DNA of 64,000 bases from CAZCQP01 sp964500895 (GTDB lineage: Bacteria > Bacillota > Clostridia > Lachnospirales > JAISER01), in contig CAZCQP010000005.1 in the NCBI GenBank assembly GCA_964500895.1, positions 1-64,000 on the forward strand, written 5' to 3'. Positions 42,271 through 50,722 of this stretch are shown piece after piece. The notes under the pieces are model-generated. The model had not been told where the DNA came from and did not search any database. It saw only the letters and a list, made by a program, of their open reading frames with translations. A program made the position numbers and the translations under genes. Position 1 is the stretch's first letter; each line of letters opens with the position of its first letter.

Positions 42271-43461
42271 TTATTTGCTTGCTACAGCTGCCACGCCGGG
42301 CAGTTCTTTGCCTTCCAAAAATTCCAAGGAAGCGCCGCCACCGGTGGAAATGTGGGACATTTTGTCTGCAAAACCCAGCTGGTTCACTGCTGCGGCAGAA
42401 TCGCCGCCGCCAATGATGGTGGTGCCGTCAATTTTTGCCAATGCTTCTGCCACAGCAATGGTGCCTTTGGCGAAGTTTGCAAACTCGAACACGCCCATGG
42501 GGCCGTTCCAGACCACGGTTTTGGCGTTTGCAACTGCTTCTGCAAAGATGGCCATGGTTTTTTCACCAATGTCCACGCCCATGTAACCTTCGGGAATGCT
42601 GTCGCAGTCCACAGTTTTGAATGGGGTGTCGTTTTTAAATTCCTGCACCACCACGGTATCCACGGGCAGCAACAGTTGAACCCCCTTGGCTTTAGCCTTT
42701 TCAATCATTTCCTTGGCGTATTCCACTTTGTCTTCTTCCAACAGAGAAGTGCCAACACCGTGGCCTTGTGCTTTAATGAAAGTATAGGCCATGCCACCAC
42801 CAATGATTAAAGTGTCCACTTTGTCCAACAGGTTGTTGATGACGTTGATTTTATCGGAAACTTTAGCGCCGCCCAAAATGGCCACAAAAGGGCGCACCGG
42901 GTTGTTCACGGCATTGCCTAAGAAGGCAATTTCTTTTTCCATTAAATAACCCACAGCAGTATCTTGTACAAACTGGGTCACACCCACGGTGGAACAGTGG
43001 GCACGGTGAGAGGAACCGAAAGCATCATCCACATACACGTCTGCCAGTGCAGCCAAATCTTTGGAGAAAGCTTCTTCGTTTTTGGTTTCTTCCTTGCGGA
43101 AACGGGTGTTTTCCAAAAGCACCACATCCCCATCTTTCATGGCCGCCACTGCTTTTTGGGCAGGTTCACCGGCTACGGTGTCGTCCGTCACAAAGGTGAC
43201 AGGTTGGCCTAAATGCTGGGAAAGTCTTTCGGCCACAGGGGCTAAAGTGGCTTTTGGGTCTGGCCCTTTGGGCTTGCCTAAATGGGAGCACAGAATCAGT
43301 TTGCCGCCCCCGGCTATCAATTTTTTAATGGTGGGCAGGGCAGCTACAATACGGTTTTCGTCGGTAATGACGCCCTCTTTCATAGGCACATTAAAATCGC
43401 AGCGAACCAAAACCCGCTTTCCTGCTACTTGTAAGTCTTCCACTGTTTTCTTGTTTAACAT
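42271..43461 (-). CDS. pgk: Phosphoglycerate kinase
   Basis: 396 residues. Substrate-binding motifs are VLVRCDFNVPM and the LILCSHLGKPKG segment, followed by AKVSDKINV, VVWNGPMGVFE and the nucleotide-binding GGGDSAAAVNQLG plus STGGGASLEFLEG. The start at 43461 has AAAGGAG; the frame is open to 43563 across the leader. It makes ATP and 3-phosphoglycerate. First gene of the glycolytic run; gap, which usually precedes pgk in Clostridia, is not here. Confidence 0.97.
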   Translation of the reverse strand: MLNKKTVEDLQVAGKRVLVRCDFNVPMKEGVITDENRIVAALPTIKKLIAGGGKLILCSHLGKPKGPDPKATLAPVAERLSQHLGQPVTFVTDDTVAGEPAQKAVAAMKDGDVVLLENTRFRKEETKNEEAFSKDLAALADVYVDDAFGSSHRAHCSTVGVTQFVQDTAVGYLMEKEIAFLGNAVNNPVRPFVAILGGAKVSDKINVINNLLDKVDTLIIGGGMAYTFIKAQGHGVGTSLLEEDKVEYAKEMIEKAKAKGVQLLLPVDTVVVQEFKNDTPFKTVDCDSIPEGYMGVDIGEKTMAIFAEAVANAKTVVWNGPMGVFEFANFAKGTIAVAEALAKIDGTTIIGGGDSAAAVNQLGFADKMSHISTGGGASLEFLEGKELPGVAAVASK

Positions 43462-43479
43462 TGCGTTTCTCCTTTCATT

Positions 43480-43620
43480 GGTTGCATATTTATGCAAAAA
43501 TAATGGTAAAGCTAACCATAACCCCAAGCAGTAAAAAGTCGCAAGGCAACTTTTACTGCCCACCCCTTAAGAAGGGGTTACGGCGGCAAGATATATGACT
43601 AATTTAGTTGCCGCCGTAAG
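43480..43620 (-). promoter_or_regulatory. Structured pgk leader with stacked hairpins
   Basis: Minus-strand order: a 12-bp stem TTACGGCGGCAA/TTGCCGCCGTAA (43608-43619 with 43578-43589), AAGGGG/CCCCTT (43563-43576), CAGTAAAA/TTTTACTG (43531-43558), ATGGT/ACCAT (about 43503-43519) and a short GCATA/TATGC palindrome near the ribosome site. None is followed by a T run. I recognise no riboswitch or T-box core. It may govern operon expression or mRNA stability. Confidence 0.55.
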
Positions 43621-43644
43621 CAATGGGACAATTTTGTTATATGC

Positions 43645-43673
43645 ATTTTAACATGCACCTTCCTCTAGTTCAA
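43645..43673 (-). promoter_or_regulatory. Promoter of the pgk-to-crh run
   Basis: On the minus strand TTGAAC (43668-43673), a 17-base spacer and TAAAAT (43645-43650). It places the transcript start about 175 bases upstream of pgk. Confidence 0.75.
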
Positions 43674-43749
43674 GTAAAAAAACCGTCAAAGTTTCCATTG
43701 AAAACGGGCGTGACCATGGTGTAATATTACTTCCATAAGGAAAGGATTG

Positions 43750-44568
43750 ATGCCGGTGATTCAAGCAGATTTTCACACCCATACAAATTACTCCAGCGAT
43801 TCGGAAGCCCCTATGGCAGACATGATACAAAAAGCCATTGACCTGGGGCTTACCCACCTAGCCCTTACCGATCATGTGGACTACATGTCGGATGGTCAGC
43901 CGTATCTCTATCAAATTGATTATACCCAATATGTATCAGATTTTAACCGTATAAAAAGCCAGACGGATCCTGGTAAAATAAAGCTTATTTTTGGGGTAGA
44001 ATTGGGGCTTGCCCCCCATTTGGAAGCGGAAATCCATACATTTATCAATGCCTTTCCCTTTGAGTTCATCATTGGCTCTTCCCACGAATCCGGCAAGCTA
44101 GACATTTACACATATCGAAAAGACGTTTTTGCAAACAAAACAAAAAAACAGGCGTATGAGGCCTATTTATTGGAAATATTAGAAAATATCCGTTTGTACA
44201 GCTGCTTTGATGTGTATGGACATTTGGACTATATTACCCGGTACGCCCCCTACGAAGACTGTTCCATGGCTTGGGAAGAATTTCCAGACTTGTTGGATGC
44301 CATTTTGAAGGCGCTTATTGAACGGGGTAAAGGCATTGAAGTGAACACTTCCGGCTATCGTTACGGTCTTGGCCGCCCCCACCCAGATTGGGACATTGTG
44401 TCTCGTTACCGGGCTTTGGGCGGTGAAATCATCACTGTGGGCTCCGATGCCCACTTCACCCAAGATTTGGCCAGCCATTTTGACCAGACAGCGGCATTTC
44501 TAAAGGCTGCCGGGTTTAAAGCGTATACAGTTTTTGAAAACCGCAAGCCTATTTTTAAAGATTTATAA
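43750..44568 (+). CDS. hisK: PHP-domain histidinol-phosphatase
   Basis: 272 residues of the HisJ/HisK PHP family: the metal-binding start ADFHTHTNYSSDSEA, LALTDHVDY, GVELGL, the IGSSHES segment, VYGHLDYITRY and the terminal GSDAHFTQDL. It dephosphorylates histidinol phosphate; related PHP phosphatases of other specificity cannot be excluded. The ATG follows AAGGAAAGGATTG. No other his gene is near. Single-gene unit with a strong terminator. Confidence 0.87.
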   Translation: MPVIQADFHTHTNYSSDSEAPMADMIQKAIDLGLTHLALTDHVDYMSDGQPYLYQIDYTQYVSDFNRIKSQTDPGKIKLIFGVELGLAPHLEAEIHTFINAFPFEFIIGSSHESGKLDIYTYRKDVFANKTKKQAYEAYLLEILENIRLYSCFDVYGHLDYITRYAPYEDCSMAWEEFPDLLDAILKALIERGKGIEVNTSGYRYGLGRPHPDWDIVSRYRALGGEIITVGSDAHFTQDLASHFDQTAAFLKAAGFKAYTVFENRKPIFKDL

Positions 44569-44569
44569 G

Positions 44570-44615
44570 AAAAAGGTGTTGCCCATGCTCCTCTGGCATG
44601 GACAACACCTTTTTG
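44570..44615. terminator. Bidirectional terminator (hisK / prolyl-tRNA editing gene)
   Basis: AAAAAGGTGTTGCCCATGC pairs with GCATGGACAACACCTTTTT (18 of 19 pairs) around a 7-base loop. A and T runs flank it on both strands, so it can end both converging genes. Confidence 0.93.
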
Positions 44616-44620
44616 CGTGT

Positions 44621-45109
44621 TTACGCAGACATAATCCTAATGCTGTTGCCGTGGGCTTCAATCAGGCCCTTTAAGTCGGCATAAGCCATGTACAAGGTGG
44701 CACGGTTGTCGTTGGGGTGTACCCCCAGGCATGGGCAATCCACCAGGTCACGGTCAAACACCATGGTCACGTGCCGTTCCTCGTCGTTTAAAATACCCAG
44801 GGGGCTAACGGCCCCTTTTTCCAGCCCTAAATACTGCATCAGCCGCTGTTCCGAGGCAAAGCGTAGTTTTTTGCATTCCAGCTTTTCCGCCAGGCTTTTT
44901 AAATCCGCTGTTTTATCTTTTTTTAAAGACACCAGGAAATGAATTTTTCCTTTATCATCGCACAGGAATAAATTTTTGGCCACCTCGCCCTTTGCGTACA
45001 ACCCAAGCCGCTCCATTTCTTCCATGGTGTACACCGGCTCGTGATGGGTGATGGTGTAATGCACTTTTTGTTCGTCTAAAAAAGCACACACTTTTTCAAT
45101 GTTACGCAT
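44621..45109 (-). CDS. ProX/YbaK-type prolyl-tRNA deacylase
   Basis: 162 residues of the YbaK/prolyl-tRNA-synthetase-associated domain: YTITHHEPVYTMEEME, GEVAKNLFLCDDKGKIHFL (catalytic Lys), RFASEQRLMQYLGLEKGAVS and the HPNDNRATL segment. Such free-standing proteins hydrolyse mischarged Ala-tRNA(Pro). It is cytoplasmic and monocistronic. GGAGG lies 11 bases ahead of the ATG. Confidence 0.9.
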   Translation of the reverse strand: MRNIEKVCAFLDEQKVHYTITHHEPVYTMEEMERLGLYAKGEVAKNLFLCDDKGKIHFLVSLKKDKTADLKSLAEKLECKKLRFASEQRLMQYLGLEKGAVSPLGILNDEERHVTMVFDRDLVDCPCLGVHPNDNRATLYMAYADLKGLIEAHGNSIRIMSA

Positions 45110-45140
45110 GGTACAACCGACCTCCAGGAGTTTCTTCCTA

Positions 45141-46556
45141 TTATAACGCCTGTATGGACAAAAGTAAATCCTCGGTTACACCATGGCTTAACAGAACTTT
45201 TTTAGCCTGGCCTAAGGCATCCAAGTCCAGCTCCGGCCTTACGTATTCCGCCAGCCGTTGTTGAATTTGTGCGCTGATGCGCCCTTCAAACTTTGGCCCC
45301 GCTTCCTTCACAGGCCCACGCTGGCTGATATTTGGCTCCAGCGCTTCACTGCGGCACAATTCCAACGTGTGGTCGCTGGTTAAATACTGCCCGCCATGGC
45401 CCGCTTCATGAATTAAATCCTCCGGCACAGTCACGTCGTTCACTTCAATGCCTTTGGCAAACCGCTTCACATAGCGCACCACTTCAAAGTCCATCATCAG
45501 CTTTTCATAAGACACGCTGGCGTATCCTTCTAAAATACCGGCACTGTGAATGATCAGGTTCATGTTGTTCTGGTAGCAGGTCATGAAGGTAAGCATGGAT
45601 TCATAGCCTGCCTGGGCGTTCACCAGAGAAGCGTCGGTGATGCTTCCGCCCCCTCGGCAGGGCAAGCCGTAAAACTTGGCCAGCCGGGCGCAGTATTGGT
45701 AACACAGGGCACTTTCCGGGGCACCAATGGCAATGAGGCAGGTTTTCATATCCGCCACGGCGGATTGAGAAGCATAAATCACTGGGGTGCCTGGGCTGGC
45801 CATTTGCGCCAACACAATGCCTGCCAGCACTTCCGCATTGGCCAGGGCAATGGTGCCCGCAATGGTCATGGGGGCAGTGGTTCCGGCCATGGCCGCCGCC
45901 GCAATCACCACAGGCTGGCGGTGACGGGCAAAGGTGAGTAAGGTGTCCAGCATTGTGGTATCGAATTGCAGGGGGGTGTTGGTGTTCACAATGGTCAGCA
46001 CCCGAGGGGTTTCCATCATGGCTTCCTTGCCCCCAAACCGGGCGGCAGTCATTGCCATGAGCAAATCCACTGCTTTTTTGTCCCCGGAGGAAACCATCAA
46101 AGGCTTGTCGGTGAGGCTCATGGCGGTGTGGTGCATCACCCCGGCTACCACCTCCACCGGCACATCACTGGGCATCACCAGCTGGCCGCCGTTGAAGTTA
46201 AAGTCTTCATTGCCTTGGTACAGCTTGGCCAGGTTCACATAGTCCTGGATGCAGGCGGTACGGGTGACCCCATATTTGTCTGCCACCAAGGGCGCACCGT
46301 AAGCCGGAGCCAACCGCACAGCATCCCCGCCAATGGTTACGTTGCGGTTTGGGTTGGCGGCATACAGGGTGAAGGTATCGGGCGCTTTTTGAATGTGGTG
46401 CATCACCTGTTGCTCGGTGAAAAAAGCCACGTTTCCTTCCACCTTCACTCCGTTTTCCTTTAAAATGGCCACAGCTTTCGGGTGGTGAAATTTCACGCCC
46501 GTGCGGCCCAAAATACGCATACTGGCTTCGTGAAGCTTTTCAAGTTTGTCTGACAT
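45141..46556 (-). CDS. MttB-family (non-pyrrolysine) corrinoid methyltransferase, copy A
   Basis: 471 residues of the trimethylamine methyltransferase (MttB) superfamily, with the barrel segments EGNVAFFTEQQVMHHIQKAP, RLAPAYGAPLVADKYG, GMSLTDKP-like HTAMSLTDKPLMVSSGDKK, AGTTAPMTIAGTIALANAEV and the late YESMLTFMTCYQNNMNLIIH with SAGILEGYAS. There is no in-frame amber codon, so it belongs with the MtgB/MtpB-like betaine demethylases rather than with pyrrolysine MttB. It should transfer a methyl group from a quaternary amine to a Co(I) corrinoid protein. GGAG precedes the ATG. It forms a run with the OCD-like gene and MttB copy B. Confidence 0.88.
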   Translation of the reverse strand: MSDKLEKLHEASMRILGRTGVKFHHPKAVAILKENGVKVEGNVAFFTEQQVMHHIQKAPDTFTLYAANPNRNVTIGGDAVRLAPAYGAPLVADKYGVTRTACIQDYVNLAKLYQGNEDFNFNGGQLVMPSDVPVEVVAGVMHHTAMSLTDKPLMVSSGDKKAVDLLMAMTAARFGGKEAMMETPRVLTIVNTNTPLQFDTTMLDTLLTFARHRQPVVIAAAAMAGTTAPMTIAGTIALANAEVLAGIVLAQMASPGTPVIYASQSAVADMKTCLIAIGAPESALCYQYCARLAKFYGLPCRGGGSITDASLVNAQAGYESMLTFMTCYQNNMNLIIHSAGILEGYASVSYEKLMMDFEVVRYVKRFAKGIEVNDVTVPEDLIHEAGHGGQYLTSDHTLELCRSEALEPNISQRGPVKEAGPKFEGRISAQIQQRLAEYVRPELDLDALGQAKKVLLSHGVTEDLLLSIQAL

Positions 46557-46579
46557 GGCACACACTCCACGCTTATGGT

Positions 46580-47635
46580 TTATAAACCAATTTTCTTCCC
46601 AACACCTTTTTCAAGGGCTTGGGTCAATATGTACTGCCCCATCACCACGTCGCAAACAGACATGCCAATGTTGCTGCAAACGATCAGTTCATCCTTGGTT
46701 TCACGGCCTTTGGCCAACCCGGCCAGCACTTCGCCGGTTTCACACACAATTTTAGGCAGGCCCCCGGGGAAGTAACCCATGCCTGCAAACAGTTCATGTT
46801 CGTGGATACTGTCCACAATGTATTTGTCGGCTTCCAAAGAAATTTCCGGTGCCCAGAAAGTGTTTAAGTCGCAGGGCAAAATGGTTTGGCCTTTGCTCAC
46901 CCATTCTTTTTTCACAATGCTTTGAGGTTCCAGCACAATGATGGTGGCAGAACTTAACACTTCGCAACTCTTGACCACTTCTTCAGCATTTTTGGCCTTG
47001 ATGATTTCAACATCCCCTACAAAGCCTTTCACTGCTTCAATCAGGTTATCCGTGGCGGCTTCACGAATGTCATGAACATAAATTTTCTTCAGCTTTTTCA
47101 GGGTTTTCACCACAAACTTCACGTGCTCGATGCCTTGCACACCACAGCCGAACATGCCAAAGGTTTCCGCTTCCGGGTGCAAAGCTGCGGCGGCCAGCAC
47201 AGTCACCGCCGGGGTACGCATGGCGGTAATCCAAGCGCAGTCCATCACGGCAATGGGCACACCGGTCATGATGTCATTCATCACCAGCAACCCTGTCGTT
47301 TGAGGCAGGTTGTACTTGGTGGGGTTTTGGGGGTAGCATTCAATCCATTTCATGCCGCAGGCCAAGTTGTGGGGCACGTAAGCGGGCATGGCGTGGAAAA
47401 ATACGTCTGAAAAAGGATGGATACCGATTTTGGCTGGCATTTCGTATTCCTTTTTGCCGTGAGCCACCAACGCTTGGTTGGTCAGTTCCAATGTTTTGTC
47501 AATGGAAGGGCCAACTTCGATGCATTCTTTTTGGGTGAGCCATAGAATTTCCTTGCCAATTTCAATGTGCTTGCCCACTTTTTCTCTTTCCACTTCAAAT
47601 TGTTTCACCAAATGATCGTCTGCTATGTAAGGCAT
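46580..47635 (-). CDS. Ornithine cyclodeaminase/mu-crystallin family protein
   Basis: 351 residues. A dinucleotide-binding motif GMFGCGVQGIEHV sits mid-protein after the substrate domain (PAKIGIHPFSDVFFHAMPAY, GMKWIECYPQN, GLLVMNDIMTG, MDCAWITAMRTPAVT). Family members include ornithine cyclodeaminase, ketimine reductases and N-methyl or other amino acid dehydrogenases. It lies between two MttB homologues, 23 and 15 bases from them, so it surely acts in the same pathway. A role on the amine left after demethylation is inferred, not shown. AAGGAGG precedes the ATG. Confidence 0.88.
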   Translation of the reverse strand: MPYIADDHLVKQFEVEREKVGKHIEIGKEILWLTQKECIEVGPSIDKTLELTNQALVAHGKKEYEMPAKIGIHPFSDVFFHAMPAYVPHNLACGMKWIECYPQNPTKYNLPQTTGLLVMNDIMTGVPIAVMDCAWITAMRTPAVTVLAAAALHPEAETFGMFGCGVQGIEHVKFVVKTLKKLKKIYVHDIREAATDNLIEAVKGFVGDVEIIKAKNAEEVVKSCEVLSSATIIVLEPQSIVKKEWVSKGQTILPCDLNTFWAPEISLEADKYIVDSIHEHELFAGMGYFPGGLPKIVCETGEVLAGLAKGRETKDELIVCSNIGMSVCDVVMGQYILTQALEKGVGKKIGL

Positions 47636-47650
47636 ATGTACTCCTCCTTA

Positions 47651-49096
47651 TTATTTAGATTCTACACCTTTAATGATGTCCTCCAGCTTGCTGGCCAAGC
47701 CAGAAGAGATGGGGGCGGGTTTATGGGTTTCCAAAATTCTAAGCAGCTTTTGTTTTGCCCGGTCTGCCATGGTCTGCTTGCCACCTGCTGCCCATTCATC
47801 GTAGCGGCCCCGGTCGTGCAATGTGGGGAACCACCATTCGTTGCGGAAATGCTTGGCGGTGTGGTATTCGCTCATGAAGTTGCCGCCCGGGCCAACATCT
47901 GCAATCACGTCCACAGCCAGAGACTCTGCATTCACTTCAATGCCCCGGACAAACCGTTTGGCTTTGCCGATGAGTTCATCGTCAATCACCAGCGCTTCCA
48001 GAGAAGTGGCCATGCCGGATTCAATGTAGCCGCAGTCGTGAATCAGGTTGCCGCCGCTCATGGCAGCCATTAAAATGTTTTGGCCAACTTCGGAAGCTTG
48101 CTGCCCGTCTGTGCACTTGGAATCGGAGCAGCCGGCGGTGGAGAACATGGGGATTTTATAGTAATGGGCCATTTCAGATAACCCGGCTGCCATCAATGCA
48201 AATTCGGGGGAACCGTAGGTGATTTGGGTGGTGCCCATGTCCATAATGGTGATGACGCCGCCCATGATGAAGGGTGCGCCTTCCCGGGTAAGCTGGTTCA
48301 CCACCAGGCCGCTTAAAGATTCGCAGCAGGAAACCACGATGGTTCCGGCTAACGTGGCGGGGGCAGTGGTTCCGGCTTGAGGGGCGGGGGTGTAAATGCT
48401 TGGCAGGTTGTATTCCGCCATCAGCATGGAAATGTCTAAAGCATCAAATTCGTGTACCAGGGGGGTTACCGGTTCGGTGTAGAGCACAAACAAGGGGTTG
48501 GCTTGCAGTGCTTCCAGAGAACCCCGCACAGCCACGGCCATGTCAATCATGGCTTTGGCGTTATCCACGTTGTATGCCCAGTGCACAATGGGTTTTTTGG
48601 AGTTTTCCAGCATGGCTTTAAAGGTGTACACGTCCATCAGTTCTGGGCGCACCCCTTCAATGGTGCCGAAGTCCATTTGGTAGTCGATGTGGGGCAGTGC
48701 ATCAATCACACGGGACGCTCTGGCAGTGTCTTCCAACGTGGGAATGCGTCTTTCCCCGGTGTATGGGTCGATGGTGTAAATGGCGGTGGGGCCTGCGCCG
48801 AAATAAAAGTTATTACCTTCCAGAAACATGGTGCGTTCCCCATCCCGGTTGCCCAAAACCACCCGAGAAGGTGCCGTGCGGATGGCACGTTCCACCATGG
48901 CGGCAGGAATGCGCACCCGGTTGCCGTCTACATAAGCGCCGCCTTTTTTCAGCACTTCAATGGCTTTGGGGCTATGTACTTCAATACCCACCCGCTCTAA
49001 AACTTCCAACACCGCCGAGTGGATTTCAGCCTTTTGCGCATCGGTAAACACTTGCATACACAGGCTGGAATTGGTAACGTAATTGCTTCTTGGCAT
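47651..49096 (-). CDS. MttB-family (non-pyrrolysine) corrinoid methyltransferase, copy B
   Basis: 481 residues of the same superfamily as copy A but only distantly similar: VLERVGIEVHSPKAIEVLKK, GNNFYFGAGPTAIYTIDPYT, EPVTPLVHEFDALDIS, PQAGTTAPATLAGTIVVS and the C-terminal GGNLIHDCGYIESGMATSLE with RGIEVNAESLAVDVI. No in-frame stop interrupts the pyrrolysine region. AGGAGGAAGG precedes the ATG. It is the first structural gene of the mttB-ocd-mttB run. Since copies A and B are diverged, they probably handle different substrates or successive methyl groups. Confidence 0.88.
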   Translation of the reverse strand: MPRSNYVTNSSLCMQVFTDAQKAEIHSAVLEVLERVGIEVHSPKAIEVLKKGGAYVDGNRVRIPAAMVERAIRTAPSRVVLGNRDGERTMFLEGNNFYFGAGPTAIYTIDPYTGERRIPTLEDTARASRVIDALPHIDYQMDFGTIEGVRPELMDVYTFKAMLENSKKPIVHWAYNVDNAKAMIDMAVAVRGSLEALQANPLFVLYTEPVTPLVHEFDALDISMLMAEYNLPSIYTPAPQAGTTAPATLAGTIVVSCCESLSGLVVNQLTREGAPFIMGGVITIMDMGTTQITYGSPEFALMAAGLSEMAHYYKIPMFSTAGCSDSKCTDGQQASEVGQNILMAAMSGGNLIHDCGYIESGMATSLEALVIDDELIGKAKRFVRGIEVNAESLAVDVIADVGPGGNFMSEYHTAKHFRNEWWFPTLHDRGRYDEWAAGGKQTMADRAKQKLLRILETHKPAPISSGLASKLEDIIKGVESK

Positions 49097-49132
49097 AATA
49101 CCTTCCTCCTCTTTTAGAAACTATAGAATATT

Positions 49133-49193
49133 CGCAAAATTGCTGCGCAATTCAATCCGCTTTGCGGATTTGTTCGACTGCGTCGAACTTGCG
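49133..49193. repeat. Three tandem short hairpins within a closing stem
   Basis: Three stem-loops with 3-base loops follow each other at 16-18-base intervals: AATTGC-TGC-GCAATT (49138-49152), AATCCGC-TTT-GCGGATT (49154-49170) and GTTCGAC-TGC-GTCGAAC (49172-49188). A 5-bp pair CGCAA (49133-49137)/TTGCG (49189-49193) encloses them. It fills most of the gap between the araC-type stop and MttB copy B. No T run follows on either strand. Confidence 0.75.
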
Positions 49194-50375
49194 TTAATAT
49201 AGTCGTCCCCGTAATTCTCTGAACTTGCCGGGGGAAATGCCCACCATCTTTTTAAAAACCCTTGTGAAGTAGCTTTGGTCTTCAAAGCCCACCATGCTTG
49301 AAATTTCCACCAGACTGTACTTGTGGTCCATCAAATAAATTTTGCATTTTTCTACCCGCATTTTGTTGATATATGTAGTAAAAGAGCAACCCATAGTGGA
49401 TTTAAAAATCTTGCAGAAATGAGACTTAGACACGTACACATGGGCGGAAATGTCGTGCAGTGATATTTTCTCTGTGTAGTGCTGCTTAATGTAGCTTAAA
49501 ATTTCCGCCATCACATTTAAATATTTGTTTTGAGTAAACCCTATGGCCCGGTTCATAAACTCTGCCATGGTCTGCTGCAACCATTCCTGCAAAGCTTCCA
49601 ACCCCGTCATCTGCTCTATTTCAGCCACATAGTGGGTGTTAAACCAAAAGATTTTATTCACATCTGCCCCCCCGGCAATGGCTGCACGGGAAACCAGCAC
49701 AATCAGCTCAATAACACGGGTTTTCAGTTCTTGCAGGTTATTGGCTTGTTTGAAATGCCTGTGCTGGATAATTTTCTGCAAATACTGCTCGGCCCTGGAA
49801 ACGTCCCCTTGAGCGATGTAGGTTTGCAGCTGTTTTTCATTATCTAATAAACGGTATAACTCGCTATCGGCCACTTCCCCTTTTACCCTATATGGGCCGT
49901 TTCTTTCCGTCTCCTGGGGGCCTCCCTTGCGCATAAACAACATTTCACAAATGGCTGCTGTCATTTCTTCCAGCTGTTTCAGTTTTTCACCGGATAAGGT
50001 TTTGGGGGCATGTTGGGCAGAAGGCGGGGTTTCATGGTCTTCTTCTGCGATGCGCACAGGCCCAGCCACCAGCCCGGCCATGGCATTGCCGTTCTTGTCC
50101 ATAAGCCCGCCACCCACAAAAGCAAACCCGGCCTGGCAAAAATAAATGCGGGCAAACTGCCCTTCCCGTAAACCTGAAAGAGCCCTGGCATGAATGCTTT
50201 GGCCATTACAAACCAAAGCCCCGGCGCACTGGCACAAGCCGCAGGTTACCGGCATAAAGCCATGGTCGAAGCTGCTTTGCTTTAAGTGAAAATAATGACA
50301 TTCAATGCCGCACAAATTTTGAATACAGGAGGCATACATCATGACGTCTTTTTTGGCATATCGTCCCAAAACCAT
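49194..50375 (-). CDS. PocR-domain AraC-family transcriptional regulator
   Basis: About 390 residues. The N-terminal PocR-type ligand domain (CIQNLCGIECHYF, the Cys pair of TCGLCQCAGALVCNG, FVGGGLMDKNGNAMAGLV) is followed by a helical linker and two C-terminal AraC helix-turn-helices (EKISLHDISAHVYVSKSHFC; YSLVEISSMVGFEDQSYFTR). PocR domains sense small ligands and commonly accompany corrinoid- or cobalamin-linked catabolic genes. The start is uncertain: ATG 50375 is given; TTG 50369 has GGCGGGTG upstream, and ATG 50396 is also open. It likely activates the mttB run and the divergent BCCT gene. A TATAAT-like -10 lies near 50410. Confidence 0.85.
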   Translation of the reverse strand: MVLGRYAKKDVMMYASCIQNLCGIECHYFHLKQSSFDHGFMPVTCGLCQCAGALVCNGQSIHARALSGLREGQFARIYFCQAGFAFVGGGLMDKNGNAMAGLVAGPVRIAEEDHETPPSAQHAPKTLSGEKLKQLEEMTAAICEMLFMRKGGPQETERNGPYRVKGEVADSELYRLLDNEKQLQTYIAQGDVSRAEQYLQKIIQHRHFKQANNLQELKTRVIELIVLVSRAAIAGGADVNKIFWFNTHYVAEIEQMTGLEALQEWLQQTMAEFMNRAIGFTQNKYLNVMAEILSYIKQHYTEKISLHDISAHVYVSKSHFCKIFKSTMGCSFTTYINKMRVEKCKIYLMDHKYSLVEISSMVGFEDQSYFTRVFKKMVGISPGKFRELRGRLY

Positions 50376-50722
50376 CACCCGCCGCTGAATAATCATTGAA
50401 TTGTATTGAATTATACGATAACAACGTTTTAAATTATTGTACAATTATACACAGTTTTATGAATACAAAATTTTTATAAACCCAATCTATTTTCCCACAG
50501 CTGTTTTTCCATCGTCAATGGGCATTTTAACCTGTTTTTAAGGAAATTTTAGAAATATAATCCTAAAATACCACAAAATTTTTAATAAAATTGTGCAAGA
50601 TAATTGTATAAAAAATTTGTATGCTACATTCAACACTGCACAGTAACCATGCCACATTCTTAAAACAGTATTCCATCCGTCAATGCGCACATTTTTTAAA
50701 TAATCCCATATTTATTATTTTT
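50376..50722. other. A/T-rich gap between the regulator and the first inverted-repeat element
   Basis: I see no gene here. The stretch is strongly A/T-rich. It probably holds the regulator's promoter (TATAAT near 50410 on the minus strand) and regulator binding sites. No RNA gene or clear operator was recognised. Confidence 0.5.

Noticed and set aside
43480..43620. T-box or known riboswitch before pgk
   Set aside because: No T-box core, S-box, glmS or other known conserved segment could be found; pgk is also an unlikely T-box target.
45141..49096. Possible pyrrolysine-type MttB genes
   Set aside because: Both frames run without an internal amber codon through the region where pyrrolysine occurs in true MttB, and no pyl genes are present in the window.
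49133..49193. tRNA-like or CRISPR-like array
   Set aside because: The three stems differ in sequence, the loops are 3 bases, and there is no anticodon arm, repeat identity or spacer pattern.
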